Assembly: GCF_022179345.1 (NCBI RefSeq)
Contig: NZ_BPQR01000037.1
Location: 1-45,535, forward strand
DNA: 45,535 nucleotides
Direction of reading: 5' to 3'
Origin: Methylobacterium jeotgali
GTDB lineage: Bacteria > Pseudomonadota > Alphaproteobacteria > Rhizobiales > Beijerinckiaceae
The notes under the pieces were generated by a model that did no database searches, was not told the DNA's origin, and saw only the letters and a list, made by a program, of their open reading frames with translations. The translations under genes and the position numbers were made by a program. This document shows positions 6,664 through 14,187 of this stretch, in pieces (positions within the stretch are counted from its first letter, which is position 1; every line of letters begins with the position of its first letter).

Positions 6664-7484
6664 CAGGCGGTCGCCTTCCCAAGGTTGAAGGTCCCCAGCG
6701 TGCCGACCCGCACAACCCGGTTCCCGTCGCGGCGAAGCTGGGCAATCTCGACGGCGGCGGATATCTCGCGGACGTCGAGGTGCTGCTCCATCGCGGGGCG
6801 GAACAGCGGGTCCTCGGCGAGCTCGGGGTGCTCCTCCAGCAGGTTCACGATGAACGCCTTACCTGCGAGCTCGTGGACTACGTCTAGGCTCGTGCTCGGC
6901 TTCGACACGCACCCGTTCGTCAGGTCCCAGAAGAGCGTCTCGATGGTCTGCTTGAAGGCCGCGTGCTCGTCGACCAGCCAGCCCAGCGTGACCGCATCTT
7001 CGAGCGGGTAGCTGTCGAGACCGAGGGCCTCGGCGGCGGCGGAGTTGCCCTCGTAGTCCTCGCAGTTGAACAGGACGAGGTCCCTGGTGACCACCGGCGC
7101 CTCGACGGTCGTGATCCCCTTGCCGCGCGGGACGTCCACAGACCGCCCGGGCTCCAACGCCCCAGGCATGAAGCCCGACCCCGACGCGGACAATACCAGC
7201 GACTGCACCCAATCGAGGTAGTCCCGGTGACTGACGCCGTCCCAGCAACCGGTTCGGCGGGCGAACTCCACGCGATCCGCCGTGGTCGAGCCGGGCTGCG
7301 GCTTCCGCACGACGGAGAACCCGGCCGCGTCGAGGGCCTGCATGACGTCGTGGGCTAACACGTCAGCCGAAGCGGGATGGTCGAGATCCACTCCGCGCAT
7401 GCTGAGATGAATGGCGGCTACGGCTACCGTCTCCGCGCCGTCGACGGTGAACTCGGTCTTGAACTCGTTGGTCTGGCGCTTCAC
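6663..7484 (-). CDS. hypothetical protein
   Basis: This 273-residue unrecognised protein is probably soluble. I see no catalytic motif; acidic and aromatic residues are scattered through it (for example LFNCEDYEGNSAAAE and LVDEHAAFKQTIETLFWDL). The GTG start at 7484 is chosen over an ATG at 7535 because AGGAGC stands five bases before it. Its leader and first codons (reading VKRQTN) are also homologous to those of the gene starting at 9193 (MRRQTS). This looks like a shared translation start module. The protein bodies do not look alike. Confidence 0.72.
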   Translation of the reverse strand: MKRQTNEFKTEFTVDGAETVAVAAIHLSMRGVDLDHPASADVLAHDVMQALDAAGFSVVRKPQPGSTTADRVEFARRTGCWDGVSHRDYLDWVQSLVLSASGSGFMPGALEPGRSVDVPRGKGITTVEAPVVTRDLVLFNCEDYEGNSAAAEALGLDSYPLEDAVTLGWLVDEHAAFKQTIETLFWDLTNGCVSKPSTSLDVVHELAGKAFIVNLLEEHPELAEDPLFRPAMEQHLDVREISAAVEIAQLRRDGNRVVRVGTLGTFNLGKATA

Positions 7485-7566
7485 GAAGCGCTCCTGAGAA
7501 ACCGGGGTGGGGGGGAGGAATCGGTGGTGCGCCACTGCCGCCTGGCGCGCGACGGAGAGCGATGCC
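7485..7566 (-). repeat. structured intergenic spacer, family 2, copy A
   Basis: This is an 82-base spacer containing a hairpin GCGCCA/TGGCGC (7529-7534 with 7543-7548, 8-base loop) that recurs with flanking identity at 8413-8432. On its downstream side the sequence AAACCGGGGT plus the AGGAGC site is shared with the spacer at 9194-9233. Its role is unknown. Confidence 0.6.
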
Positions 7567-8343
7567 TCAGGCGGTCGGCTCCACGACAGGGCCGAGCAGT
7601 GCGATCTCGTCAGCCGGGCGCGGCCCGTACCGGCGCAGGTTGTCGTTGCGGAACCAGCCGCCGCCGATCTTCCCGGTCTCGCCGGAGTGGTAGAGGAGCT
7701 TGGTCGTCCCGTCGGACGGGTCGATCTCCTGCACCAGGCCGATCTTGACCCCCTCAGCCTCCATGGGCGGGTGCTGGCTGTCGCCGACGCTCAGGATCTC
7801 GACGAGCTCGCCCTTCTTCCACTCGGGCTTGCGTTCCCGGCCGGCGTGCCGGTCCCGGAGCTCCGCCACCATTTCCTGCAGGGTGAGCGCCTTCGCCGGC
7901 TCGGGCTTGGCCGCTTCCTTGGCCAGCTTCTCCCGCCAAGCCGTCTCGTGCTCGGGCGTCCAAGCCTCGAAGTTGAAGCTCTCCCCCATGCACGCCTGCA
8001 GAACGCCGTTGCGGTGGACGCCGTAACGGATGTCGAGGACGCGGCCGAAAGCGCTTGACCCGGCATCTTCGGGGTTGGTCGCCGTCTGGATGCGGATCGG
8101 CTCGTAGAGAACCTCAAGGACCACGCAAGGCTCGCCGGGCCCCTTCAAGGGCGCGTCGGGCCGCTGCACGACGATGTCGCCGACTGCGAAGGGGCAGTAG
8201 CCGTACTCCTCCGCCGCCTTGGCGAAGCGTGCGAGGATGCCGTCGGCGTCGAGCTTGATCGGCTCCGGCTTGTCGGCGGCACGCGCCTCCATGAGGGCCG
8301 GAGGGAGGGAGGAACCGAGGGACGAGAGAAGGCTGCTCAGCAT
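7567..8343 (-). CDS. hypothetical protein
   Basis: This is a 258-residue unrecognised protein. It seems to hold two similar beta-rich parts: residues 45-80 (CPFAVGDIVVQRPDAPLKG, then PCVVLEVLYEPI) and residues 180-235 (EWKKGELVEILSVGDS through GLVQEID). Both parts look like SH3-like or KOW-like barrels where a 'GD/GE-(I/L)V' strand is followed by a VLEV or GLVQEI strand. A central helical linker rich in Lys, Glu and Pro separates them. The ribosome site is weak. No enzymatic motif is visible. Confidence 0.68.
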   Translation of the reverse strand: MLSSLLSSLGSSLPPALMEARAADKPEPIKLDADGILARFAKAAEEYGYCPFAVGDIVVQRPDAPLKGPGEPCVVLEVLYEPIRIQTATNPEDAGSSAFGRVLDIRYGVHRNGVLQACMGESFNFEAWTPEHETAWREKLAKEAAKPEPAKALTLQEMVAELRDRHAGRERKPEWKKGELVEILSVGDSQHPPMEAEGVKIGLVQEIDPSDGTTKLLYHSGETGKIGGGWFRNDNLRRYGPRPADEIALLGPVVEPTA

Positions 8344-8446
8344 GGCTGTGACCTGTCTGGATGGGTGGCGGGATTGCCCCCTTTGGCGGGGCGGGCCGGG
8401 AAGCTCGCGGGTGCGCCACCGTCGCCTGGCGCGTCGACGGAGGCCC
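8344..8446 (-). repeat. structured intergenic spacer, family 2, copy B
   Basis: This is a 103-base spacer. GCGCCA at 8413-8418 pairs with TGGCGC at 8427-8432; stem and flanks match 7529-7548 while the loop differs at two positions. It also contains a GCCCC/GGGGC pairing near 8376-8392, and the GGTGGCGGG string found at the downstream end of the family 1 spacers, hinting at a common origin. Confidence 0.6.
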
Positions 8447-9193
8447 TCAAGCCGCGGCGGCGAGGGGGCGCTCGTCGCGCTTCAGCATCTCGGCGAGCTC
8501 GGGGGCCTCGGCGTAGACCTCGAACCACGCGGAGACGCGGCCATGGCGGGTCGCGTAAAACTCGCCGTCGATCAGCTCGCGCAGGAGCAGGTGCGGCTCG
8601 CCGGCCGGGATGACGAGGCCGGTCCCGTGGCAGACGTGGTCCTTGCGGCCACGGACGACCTTGCGGGCGAGCTCGCGCACGTCGCCTTCCTTGCCGCCGT
8701 CGAACGGCAACATGTGAAGGAAGTCGTCGTCGGTGACCTGCTCGGCGGCGCGGAGCTTGATCCAACCGAGGTCGGCGTCGTTCCAGTGCCCGCTCTCGAT
8801 GCGGTCGATGATGCGGCCCTGGAGGTCGCGGAAGAGCTCGGGCATGTCCGGCTCCTCGACGCACTCGCGGATGATGTCGCCGACGTCACGCTCCGCGAGG
8901 GAGCCGAAGATCGCGACGATGGCCTCCCGGCGGGAATAGAAGTCGAGCTTCTCGATGCCGGCGGCGAGCGTCTCGAACAGGTCGGACGGCGCCAGGATCT
9001 CGGGCAGGCTGGCGCCCGTGTCGGGGTGGGGCACGAACACGTTGGCGCCGGCTTCGATGGCGAGGGCGTGCGGCTCGCGGTCTCCGCGTTCGAGCCGGTC
9101 GCGCCAGACGCCGAAGTTGGCGAACGCCGTGTCGGGGAGCTCGTCGATGTAGCGATGGGGGACGTAGGGGGTGGTGCTGGTCTGGCGCCGCAT
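8447..9193 (-). CDS. hypothetical protein
   Basis: This is a 248-residue soluble, acidic protein with no recognised domain. It is rich in paired charges and predicted helices (DIIRECVEEPDMPELF, ADLGWIKLRAAEQV). A HVCHGTGLVIPAGEPH stretch near residue 185 is the most motif-like segment. It starts at ATG 9193 behind AGGAGC; the leader with AAACCGGGGT and the first six codons are shared with the gene starting at 7484. Confidence 0.72.
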   Translation of the reverse strand: MRRQTSTTPYVPHRYIDELPDTAFANFGVWRDRLERGDREPHALAIEAGANVFVPHPDTGASLPEILAPSDLFETLAAGIEKLDFYSRREAIVAIFGSLAERDVGDIIRECVEEPDMPELFRDLQGRIIDRIESGHWNDADLGWIKLRAAEQVTDDDFLHMLPFDGGKEGDVRELARKVVRGRKDHVCHGTGLVIPAGEPHLLLRELIDGEFYATRHGRVSAWFEVYAEAPELAEMLKRDERPLAAAA

Positions 9194-9233
9194 CGGGCGC
9201 TCCTATGAAACCGGGGTTGCGGGAAGGGGTGGA

Positions 9234-9575
9234 TCAGTCGTCGGCGAGCGAGGGCTGGCGACGGCGCTCGGCGCGCAGGGCCTGGTAGTGCTGGCCCTGG
9301 AGCTCGGCGCGGAACTCGGCGTCGATGCCTGGGTCGGTGAGAAGCGCCGCGAGGTCGGCCTTCCCCTTCGCCGCGAGCGCGTCGGCCTCTGCGACCTCGC
9401 GCTCGTCGGGGGCGTCCCAGTAGATGCCGTCGTGCGCGAACTCGATGTCGAGGTCGGCCTCCATCGCCCAAAGGGCGCCGAGGTCGATGAGGCTGCGGGC
9501 GAGATCCCCGTCCCCTGCCACACGGGCCGCGGCGAGGCGGGCGAGCAGGTCGGCTACGGTCGTGATGACAGTCAT
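9234..9575 (-). CDS. hypothetical protein
   Basis: This is a 113-residue unrecognised protein. It is predicted mainly helical at the N-terminus (TVADLLARLAAARVAGD) with an acidic middle (ADLDIEFAHDGIYWDAPDE) and no membrane segment. It is translationally coupled to the upstream HTH gene by an ATGA overlap at 9572-9575. Confidence 0.74.
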   Translation of the reverse strand: MTVITTVADLLARLAAARVAGDGDLARSLIDLGALWAMEADLDIEFAHDGIYWDAPDEREVAEADALAAKGKADLAALLTDPGIDAEFRAELQGQHYQALRAERRRQPSLADD

Positions 9576-9895
9576 GCGTCTCTCCCGAGGGTGGCGGCAA
9601 CGAGGGCGACCGCCGCGGCCACGCCGGCCTCGCCGGAGGCCTGGACGGCGAGGAACTTGAAGGTGGCGGGCGGGGCGGCGTCGTCATGGATGACGAGCGT
9701 GCGGGGGTCGCGGCGCAGGCCGAGGTAGGCCAACACCGCGGGGTGGATCGCCCGGGTGCCGTGAAGGGCCCGGCTGACGGCGGTCTGAGCCGCCCGGTCC
9801 GTCAGGGGGAGATGGCGGGCGACGGCGATCTGGGAGCCAGCAGCCTCGACGGCCCTGGCGAGACGGGCGCGGGCCTGCCGTTCGGTGAGCGTCAC
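9572..9895 (-). CDS. Cro/YdaS-like HTH protein
   Basis: This 107-residue protein is best started at GTG 9895, where GGGAGG precedes it and GTGA overlaps the upstream stop. Residues 18-55 form a helix-turn-helix of the Cro/YdaS kind (GSQIAVARHLPLTDRAAQTA, then VSRALHGTRAIHPAVLAYLG). The recognition helix ends in the typical ALHGTR and IHPAVL pattern. The C-terminal half is Ala/Val-rich. It probably binds DNA as a phage-style repressor or activator. Confidence 0.7.
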   Translation of the reverse strand: MTLTERQARARLARAVEAAGSQIAVARHLPLTDRAAQTAVSRALHGTRAIHPAVLAYLGLRRDPRTLVIHDDAAPPATFKFLAVQASGEAGVAAAVALVAATLGRDA

Positions 9896-10329
9896 GCTGG
9901 CCTCCCGGGCGTACGGGGCGGGAGCCGCATCCCGCGCACCGGCATCTGCGGCCGGGGCGGCACCGCCCGGGCGGTTGTCGGTTCTGCCTCCGCGGCGGCC
10001 TTGGCCTCGGCACGGGCACGGGCGGCGGCGTAGGCGTCGTAGGGCGGGACGACCTTCGGCGCCGGGGCGGGATCGGCGGCCTTGGGCGGCTCCGCGACCG
10101 GGGGACCGGAGCGGTACTCGGCCAACATGCCGCTGAGGCGCGTGATCTCCTCCTTCGCCACCCGCTCCAGCTTGAGCTTCGTGATTGTCACGTGGTCCCG
10201 CAGGCCCTCGCCCTGCGGGATCTCCAAGCCGGCCGCGACGTAGTGGCACTCGAAAATCAGGTCGGCGAGGCGCTTGCGCGTCTGGATCGCGTCGAGCGCC
10301 TTGAGGTCGTGCGTCCACTTGTCAGCCAT
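9892..10329 (-). CDS. hypothetical protein
   Basis: This is a 145-residue protein. Residues 1-75 are a predicted helical domain (WTHDLKALDAIQTRKRLADL, then TITKLKLERVAKEEI), while residues 80-145 are proline- and alanine-rich and probably disordered. The function is unknown. The ATG at 10329 follows GGGGAGG and overlaps the end of the previous gene by 8 bp. Confidence 0.7.
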   Translation of the reverse strand: MADKWTHDLKALDAIQTRKRLADLIFECHYVAAGLEIPQGEGLRDHVTITKLKLERVAKEEITRLSGMLAEYRSGPPVAEPPKAADPAPAPKVVPPYDAYAAARARAEAKAAAEAEPTTARAVPPRPQMPVRGMRLPPRTPGRPA

Positions 10330-10507
10330 GGGACGCCTCCCCGCGGGCGGTGGCGACGGAGACACGGCGCATCGCCTCGAATCGCTCGACGTCGCGAGCG
10401 ACCTGGCGCGACGGGGCGCCGGAGACCTTGTTGATCTTGGCGAGGGCCCGAGCGGCGGCCTTGCGGGCGGCGCGGTAGGACGCGGCCGGGCGGGACGGCT
10501 TAGCCAT
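10322..10507 (-). CDS. small basic hypothetical protein
   Basis: This is a 61-residue protein, strongly basic in its first half (KPSRPAASYRAARKAAARAL), possibly nucleic-acid binding. The start ATG 10507 has GGGAGGCGG before it and overlaps the upstream HTH gene by 8 bp. A longer reading from 10528 has no ribosome site. Confidence 0.65.
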   Translation of the reverse strand: MAKPSRPAASYRAARKAAARALAKINKVSGAPSRQVARDVERFEAMRRVSVATARGEASHG

Positions 10508-10706
10508 TGGCCGCCTCCCGGTACTCAACCGACGTCGTCTTCGTCAGACCCAGGGCCCGCAGGATCGCCGGGCCCGGGGCGCGACGGCCCGCCAGGGCGT
10601 CGTGGACGTAGACAGGCGACACTCTGTTCTCGCGCGCGAAGGCGGTGTGGCCCCCCGCTTTATCTATGCGCGCCCTCAGGCGCTCCCGCACTTCCTCGAC
10701 CGTCAC
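10500..10706 (-). CDS. Cro/CI-type HTH regulator, first gene of leftward operon
   Basis: This 68-residue protein is almost entirely a helix-turn-helix. A first helix (VEEVRERLRARIDKAGG) precedes an HTH reading HTAFARENRVSPVYVHDALA, followed by GRRAPGPAILRALGL, as in Cro-like repressors. Its position at the promoter end of a long operon suggests an autoregulator acting on the divergent region 10707-10849. That region has three hexamer repeats and a long inverted repeat. Confidence 0.78.
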   Translation of the reverse strand: MTVEEVRERLRARIDKAGGHTAFARENRVSPVYVHDALAGRRAPGPAILRALGLTKTTSVEYREAANG

Positions 10707-10722
10707 GACTCACTCCTGGCTA

Positions 10723-10750
10723 TTGACGCGTAGAAGCGTAGTATGCGTCG
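10723..10750. promoter_or_regulatory. three hexamer repeats, candidate operator
   Basis: GCGTAG (10728-10733), GCGTAG (10736-10741) and GCGTCG (10745-10750) follow each other at 8-9 bp intervals, and GACGC (10725-10729) is mirrored by GCGTC (10745-10749). They lie 17 bp upstream of the first gene of the leftward operon and are the natural candidate target of its HTH product. No convincing -35/-10 pair could be assigned. Confidence 0.45.
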
Positions 10751-10768
10751 AACGCGCTTACAAGGGCT

Positions 10769-10813
10769 GGCCTAGATTGCACCCAGTAGCGACTTTTGGG
10801 TGCAATCTGGGCC
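10769..10813. repeat. 17-bp inverted repeat between divergent genes
   Basis: The arms 10769-10785 and 10797-10813 pair over 17 bp with a single T-G mismatch (central 12 bp perfect, AGATTGCACCCA) around an 11-base loop. It sits in the leader of the rightward gene at 10850. There is no T tract, so an operator or an RNA hairpin controlling that gene is more likely than a terminator. Confidence 0.65.
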
Positions 10814-10849
10814 ACGAGGTGAAAGCTTCGACTTTCGAAGGATTACACG

Positions 10850-11410
10850 ATGAATGCTTGGTGGCGATCGAAGGACGGAACGCCCGATCCTTCAAGGACT
10901 GGCGACGCAATCCTTGTCCTGCCGGCCTGGGAGCGGGCGTACGAGGCCACACTCAGCGAGGATTGCCTCGCCCTGGGTGCGCGGATTTGTCCTGTGGATC
11001 GGACCGAGGAGCGGGTCCGGCGGGGCCGGTACGTCGACGCCTATCCCCGCGCCCACTACGCGGTGGCGCCCGGGGCTGTGGTCGTCGTCGCTCCCGGGTC
11101 CGGGCGGGTCCCGCACCGCGCCTATGTCGGCCGGGACGACGGCGTGACCGAGGTCTCGTTCATTGAGGCGGGGGACCGGATCGACCCGGCCGGCGCGAAT
11201 CGGCGCGCATGGCATCGGCGCGTGCGGGCGAGCGGTCTGAAGGCAACGCCGACGCGGCACCACATGACCGCCGGGCACGGCTACGAGGCCGACGTGGTCT
11301 ACGACTGGCACGGGCAGGCGTACGTCGCCCTCGTGACCCGAGCCGGGCCCTCATACGTATGGGCCCGCGCCGTTACGTACGCCGAGGCCATGGCGCTCGG
11401 GATCGCGTGA
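10850..11410 (+). CDS. hypothetical protein
   Basis: This is a 186-residue unrecognised protein with a basic, His-rich central part (RHHMTAGHGYEADVVYDW) and a beta-rich end. The ATG follows AAGGATTACACG. It faces the leftward operon across a 143-bp region with the inverted repeat and hexamers. An 8-bp hairpin (11421-11449) separates it from the next gene, with which it may be cotranscribed. Confidence 0.72.
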   Translation: MNAWWRSKDGTPDPSRTGDAILVLPAWERAYEATLSEDCLALGARICPVDRTEERVRRGRYVDAYPRAHYAVAPGAVVVVAPGSGRVPHRAYVGRDDGVTEVSFIEAGDRIDPAGANRRAWHRRVRASGLKATPTRHHMTAGHGYEADVVYDWHGQAYVALVTRAGPSYVWARAVTYAEAMALGIA

Positions 11411-11420
11411 CGTACCGAGG

Positions 11421-11449
11421 GCGCGGGCGTGTCGTATGCATGCCCGCGC
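11421..11449 (+). repeat. intergenic hairpin
   Basis: GCGCGGGC (11421-11428) and GCCCGCGC (11442-11449) form a perfect 8-bp stem with a 13-base loop in the 71-bp gap between two rightward genes. There is no T tract; it may be a partial terminator or an RNA-stability element. Confidence 0.45.
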
Positions 11450-11481
11450 GGCACTATCGGGAGGTCAACACGGAGGGGACG

Positions 11482-12045
11482 ATGAAGGGGTTTCTCGCAG
11501 CGCTCGGCAGGATGCTCGCCGCCATGGGGCGCATCACGCTGGTGCCGGTCATCGAGGGCGGCCGCCTCGTCTGGCGCACCGTCCGCGCGGTCCTCGCGCC
11601 GCACGACCCCATTGCCGAGGCCGAGGCCGCGTTCGAGGCGGAGGCCGCCGAGCCCACCCCGGCGGCGCCGCCGACGTTCGACGCGCTGTCGGTCTCGGAG
11701 CAGTGGGGGCTGGCCGCGGCGGAGCATCTCTACCCCAGCGTCGACAGCGAGATCCCGCCGGGCATCCTCGACCGGGCCGCCGCCGCCTATCTCGACGGCC
11801 TGTCGCCGCAGGATCGCAACAAGCTGCTGATGAACGGCCCCCGCTACATCGGCGAGCATCTCCTCGGCGAGCGCGTCCTGCAGGGCCTGCCCAAGCCCCT
11901 GTCTCCGTCTGAGTTCGCCGCCCTGGAGGGCCAGAGGGCCGCTGCCGCCGCCCAGGCGGCCAGGGCCGAGATGGAGAAGGGCGCATTGATCAGGGCGATC
12001 TTCGACGACATCCTCGACGAAGGGCCGCCCGCCTTCCCGGCCTGA
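11482..12045 (+). CDS. hypothetical protein
   Basis: This 187-residue protein starts at ATG 11482 behind GGAGGGGACG. Residues 1-30 (MKGFLAALGRMLAAMGRITL, then VPVIEGG) form an amphipathic or weakly hydrophobic helix that could peripherally anchor it to the membrane. Residues 70-150 form a helical domain (VSEQWGLAAAEHLYPSVDSE and GLSPQDRNKLLMNGP), and the C-terminus is helical and charged. No known family is recognised. A strong terminator follows. Confidence 0.74.
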   Translation: MKGFLAALGRMLAAMGRITLVPVIEGGRLVWRTVRAVLAPHDPIAEAEAAFEAEAAEPTPAAPPTFDALSVSEQWGLAAAEHLYPSVDSEIPPGILDRAAAAYLDGLSPQDRNKLLMNGPRYIGEHLLGERVLQGLPKPLSPSEFAALEGQRAAAAAQAARAEMEKGALIRAIFDDILDEGPPAFPA

Positions 12046-12065
12046 TCGCCCCCACCCGAACGACG

Positions 12066-12099
12066 AAACCCGCCTCGGTCACCCCGGGGCGGGTTTTTT
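12066..12099 (+). terminator. rho-independent terminator
   Basis: AAACCCGCC (12066-12074) pairs with GGCGGGTTT (12088-12096) and the stem runs into TTT, making a six-T tract. It lies 20 bp after the preceding rightward stop. The following stretch to 12206 contains only a GTGCGC/GCGCAC palindrome and two ACGGCAT repeats. Confidence 0.88.
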
Positions 12100-12206
12100 C
12101 TTGTCCAAAACGACGATTGTTGTCGTCTTTCTTGCTTGTAGGGGGTTGACTCGTGCGCGCCGCGCACCTTTGCACACTTTTTCGCACATCACGGCATGTG
12201 ACGGCA

Positions 12207-12488
12207 TCAGCCTGCGAGGGCGGCCCGGCGAGCCTCGATGAAGGCCTGCTGCCGCTGCCGGGCGAACCGGGCGGCGCGGGCGTCGACGATGGCCTTGGCC
12301 TCCTGCTCGGCGCGGTGCTCGGCCATCACGCGGCGGTACGCCATCGCCGCGGTCGCCTGGCGGATGGCGGCGGCTTCCCGGCGCTCACCGGCGCGACGAG
12401 CGGCTCCCAAGGCCAGCCCCATGGCCAGGCCCTGCAGGGGGGCCTCGAAAGACCGGACGACGGTATCGGCGTTGCTGTGATACGACAT
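12207..12488 (-). CDS. hypothetical helical protein
   Basis: This is a 93-residue, Ala/Arg/Glu-rich, predicted almost entirely helical protein (RREAAAIRQATAAMAYRRVM, then EQEAKAIVDARAARFARQ). It is likely a coiled coil. The ATG has a clear GGAGG site. It is separate from the leftward operon (more than 1.4 kb upstream of it) and stands between two terminators. Confidence 0.68.
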   Translation of the reverse strand: MSYHSNADTVVRSFEAPLQGLAMGLALGAARRAGERREAAAIRQATAAMAYRRVMAEHRAEQEAKAIVDARAARFARQRQQAFIEARRAALAG

Positions 12489-12776
12489 CGGGGCGGCCTC
12501 CTCAGGTGGTGTGCGCCCAGGAGATCGGGATCCCCGAATCGATGTCCAGACCCCTTCGCCGGTCGTGGTTACTGAAGTCCCTGGCCCCTGTGGATGGCGT
12601 CAGCCCCGGACGCGTACGAATTCTTCCGGCGACAGCACATCCCGGGAGTAGCGTTCGTATGCCCTGTGTAGGGCCCCGTTACCTGACCACCCGGTAACGC
12701 CACATCAGCACTAAGTAACGGATTATCAGAACAACAATGCCGCCGGAATTTTTCGAAAACCCGGCGGCGGCCGCCC
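12489..12776. other. gene-free stretch with palindrome
   Basis: I see no gene here. CGTTACC (12677-12683) and GGTAACG (12693-12699) form a 7-bp inverted repeat with a 9-base gap, resembling the TTACC/GGTAA palindromes before higB. A 16-base string GTAACGGATTATCAGA (12715-12730) recurs with one change at 6079-6094. Confidence 0.5.
12739..12768 (-). terminator. hairpin terminator for the small leftward gene
   Basis: CCGGCGGC at 12761-12768 and GCCGCCGG at 12739-12746 make a perfect 8-bp stem with a 14-base A/T-rich loop. It is placed 9 bp past the stop at 12777 and followed, on the minus strand, by ATTGTTGTTC. Confidence 0.6.
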
Positions 12777-12968
12777 TCACTGCAGGGCGATGTAGCCCAC
12801 CAGGTCCGCTAGGGCGGCGTCCTGCGTCGCCGGGGCCGTCAGGGTGAGGATGTCGCCGAGGTTCACGAGGACCGGGTTGCCGCCGGTAGTCGTGGAGATC
12901 GCCACGGTCTTGCTGACCGCGAAGGTATCGGTCTCGGTGGTCGGCCCGTTCAGGGCCAGAGTCAGCAT
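12777..12968 (-). CDS. small hypothetical protein, Thr-rich
   Basis: This is a 63-residue product, unusually low in Arg and rich in Thr, Leu and Val for this genome (LTLALNGPTTETDTFAVSKT, then VAISTTTGG). It looks beta-rich, as in secreted or virion-type repeats, but is too short to assign. Support comes from its atypical amino-acid composition, unlike a frame shadow, and the terminator just downstream. A purine-rich GGGAAGG abuts the ATG, closer than ideal. Confidence 0.45.
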   Translation of the reverse strand: MLTLALNGPTTETDTFAVSKTVAISTTTGGNPVLVNLGDILTLTAPATQDAALADLVGYIALQ

Positions 12969-13075
12969 CCTTCCCGACGCCGTAGCTCAGCGCTGCACCT
13001 CGCCGGTTACGTGCACTCCACGGACCCGCACCATCGACGATCTTAAGCCTCGGCGTCGTCGCCGGGTCGCGTCAG

Positions 13076-14170
13076 TCAGGCCGGCGCAACCTCGTCCACC
13101 CACGCGAAGCGCGCCTTCAAGTCGTTGAGTTGATTGAAGGGTACGGCGTGGCGATGCTGCAGCATGCCGACCACGATGCCCGGGTGCAAGCCGACCTCCT
13201 CGGCGAAGGCGGTGACCTCCTGCCTGGTGGAGGGGCTTGTCGTGGCGAAGGACTCGATCCGCTCCCGACCAACCAGCACCTCCTCGGCCCAGGCATCGGC
13301 CTCGGCCTCCACCCCGTCGCCCTCGCCGTTCTGGTCGTCGACGAAATTCTTCCCGCGATGCAGGACGATGTGCGCTGCCTCGTGGAAGAAGGTCCACCAG
13401 AAATGGTCGTTGCTCTTCATGCGCAGCGACATTTGGATCAGCGGCCGCTCGTCGTTCATCCACCGCGCCGAGCCGAAGACGCAGGTCTTGCTCAAGGGCT
13501 TCTGGAAGACCAGGGCGACGCCTGCCGAATGGCAAAGCTCCAGCATGCGCGGCTCAAAGACGTCCGGACCATGCACCGTCAGCGACCTGATCTCGGCGCA
13601 ACTCCGAAGGAACCGTTCGCCGTCGTAAGCCGGAAGCTCGCGCTTCCGGGCCTGCTCCTCCCCGAGCATCAGCCAGCAGTACATGTGGTGCGGGGAAGCC
13701 GTCGCGGAACGCGCCCGGCGATGATGCACCGCCAGCGACCCGATCCTGGCGTCGTAGGCCTGCGCGGTGCCGATGCCGAGCATCGTCAGCATCTCGCCGA
13801 ACAGGCTGCCGATGTCGCGCGTGTCGGGCAGCCGGCCGCATGCCTTGAGCTCCTTCACCGGGAACTGCTTCAGCCAATCGGCCTGCCGCTCGGCGCTCTC
13901 CCGCTCCCGCTCCCGGGCCTGGAACAGGTCCCACTCGGCCTGCAGCCCCGTCCAGATATAGGCCTTTAACCCGAGGACGTGCTCAAGCCGAAGAGCCGTC
14001 TCCGGCGTGACCGGGTTCGTGCCGTTGATGATCGTGCTGACGAGCTTCGGCGTCAGGCCGGCCAGGCGCGCGAACTCGGCCTGCGACCAGCCGCGCCCAT
14101 CGATGTACTCCGCAAGGTGTTCGCCGGGGTGCGTCGCCCATTGCGGGACGAAGGCTTCCTTCCTCGTCAT
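13076..14170 (-). CDS. higA: HigA-type antitoxin fused to ImmA/IrrE metallopeptidase
   Basis: This 364-residue protein opens with a HigA/VapI-style XRE helix-turn-helix (residues 14-68; HPGEHLAEYIDGRGWSQAEF, then TINGTNPVTPETALRLEHVL in part). It carries a C-terminal ImmA/IrrE-type zinc peptidase domain with HEAAH at 263-267 and a downstream Glu in EAEADAWAEE as third ligand. The HTH should bind the operon promoter, and the protein neutralises the upstream toxin. In known ImmA/IrrE proteins the peptidase cleaves repressors. The ATG at 14170 has GGAGG before it; a GTG at 14191 is possible. It lies 17 bp after higB in the same operon. Confidence 0.88.
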   Translation of the reverse strand: MTRKEAFVPQWATHPGEHLAEYIDGRGWSQAEFARLAGLTPKLVSTIINGTNPVTPETALRLEHVLGLKAYIWTGLQAEWDLFQARERERESAERQADWLKQFPVKELKACGRLPDTRDIGSLFGEMLTMLGIGTAQAYDARIGSLAVHHRRARSATASPHHMYCWLMLGEEQARKRELPAYDGERFLRSCAEIRSLTVHGPDVFEPRMLELCHSAGVALVFQKPLSKTCVFGSARWMNDERPLIQMSLRMKSNDHFWWTFFHEAAHIVLHRGKNFVDDQNGEGDGVEAEADAWAEEVLVGRERIESFATTSPSTRQEVTAFAEEVGLHPGIVVGMLQHRHAVPFNQLNDLKARFAWVDEVAPA

Positions 14171-14187
14171 GTCCACGCCTCCAACGC

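Noticed and set aside
3881..12488. Calling the orphan cluster a prophage
   Set aside because: No terminase, portal, capsid, tail, lysis or replication gene is visible; HTH proteins and an integrase alone do not establish a phage.
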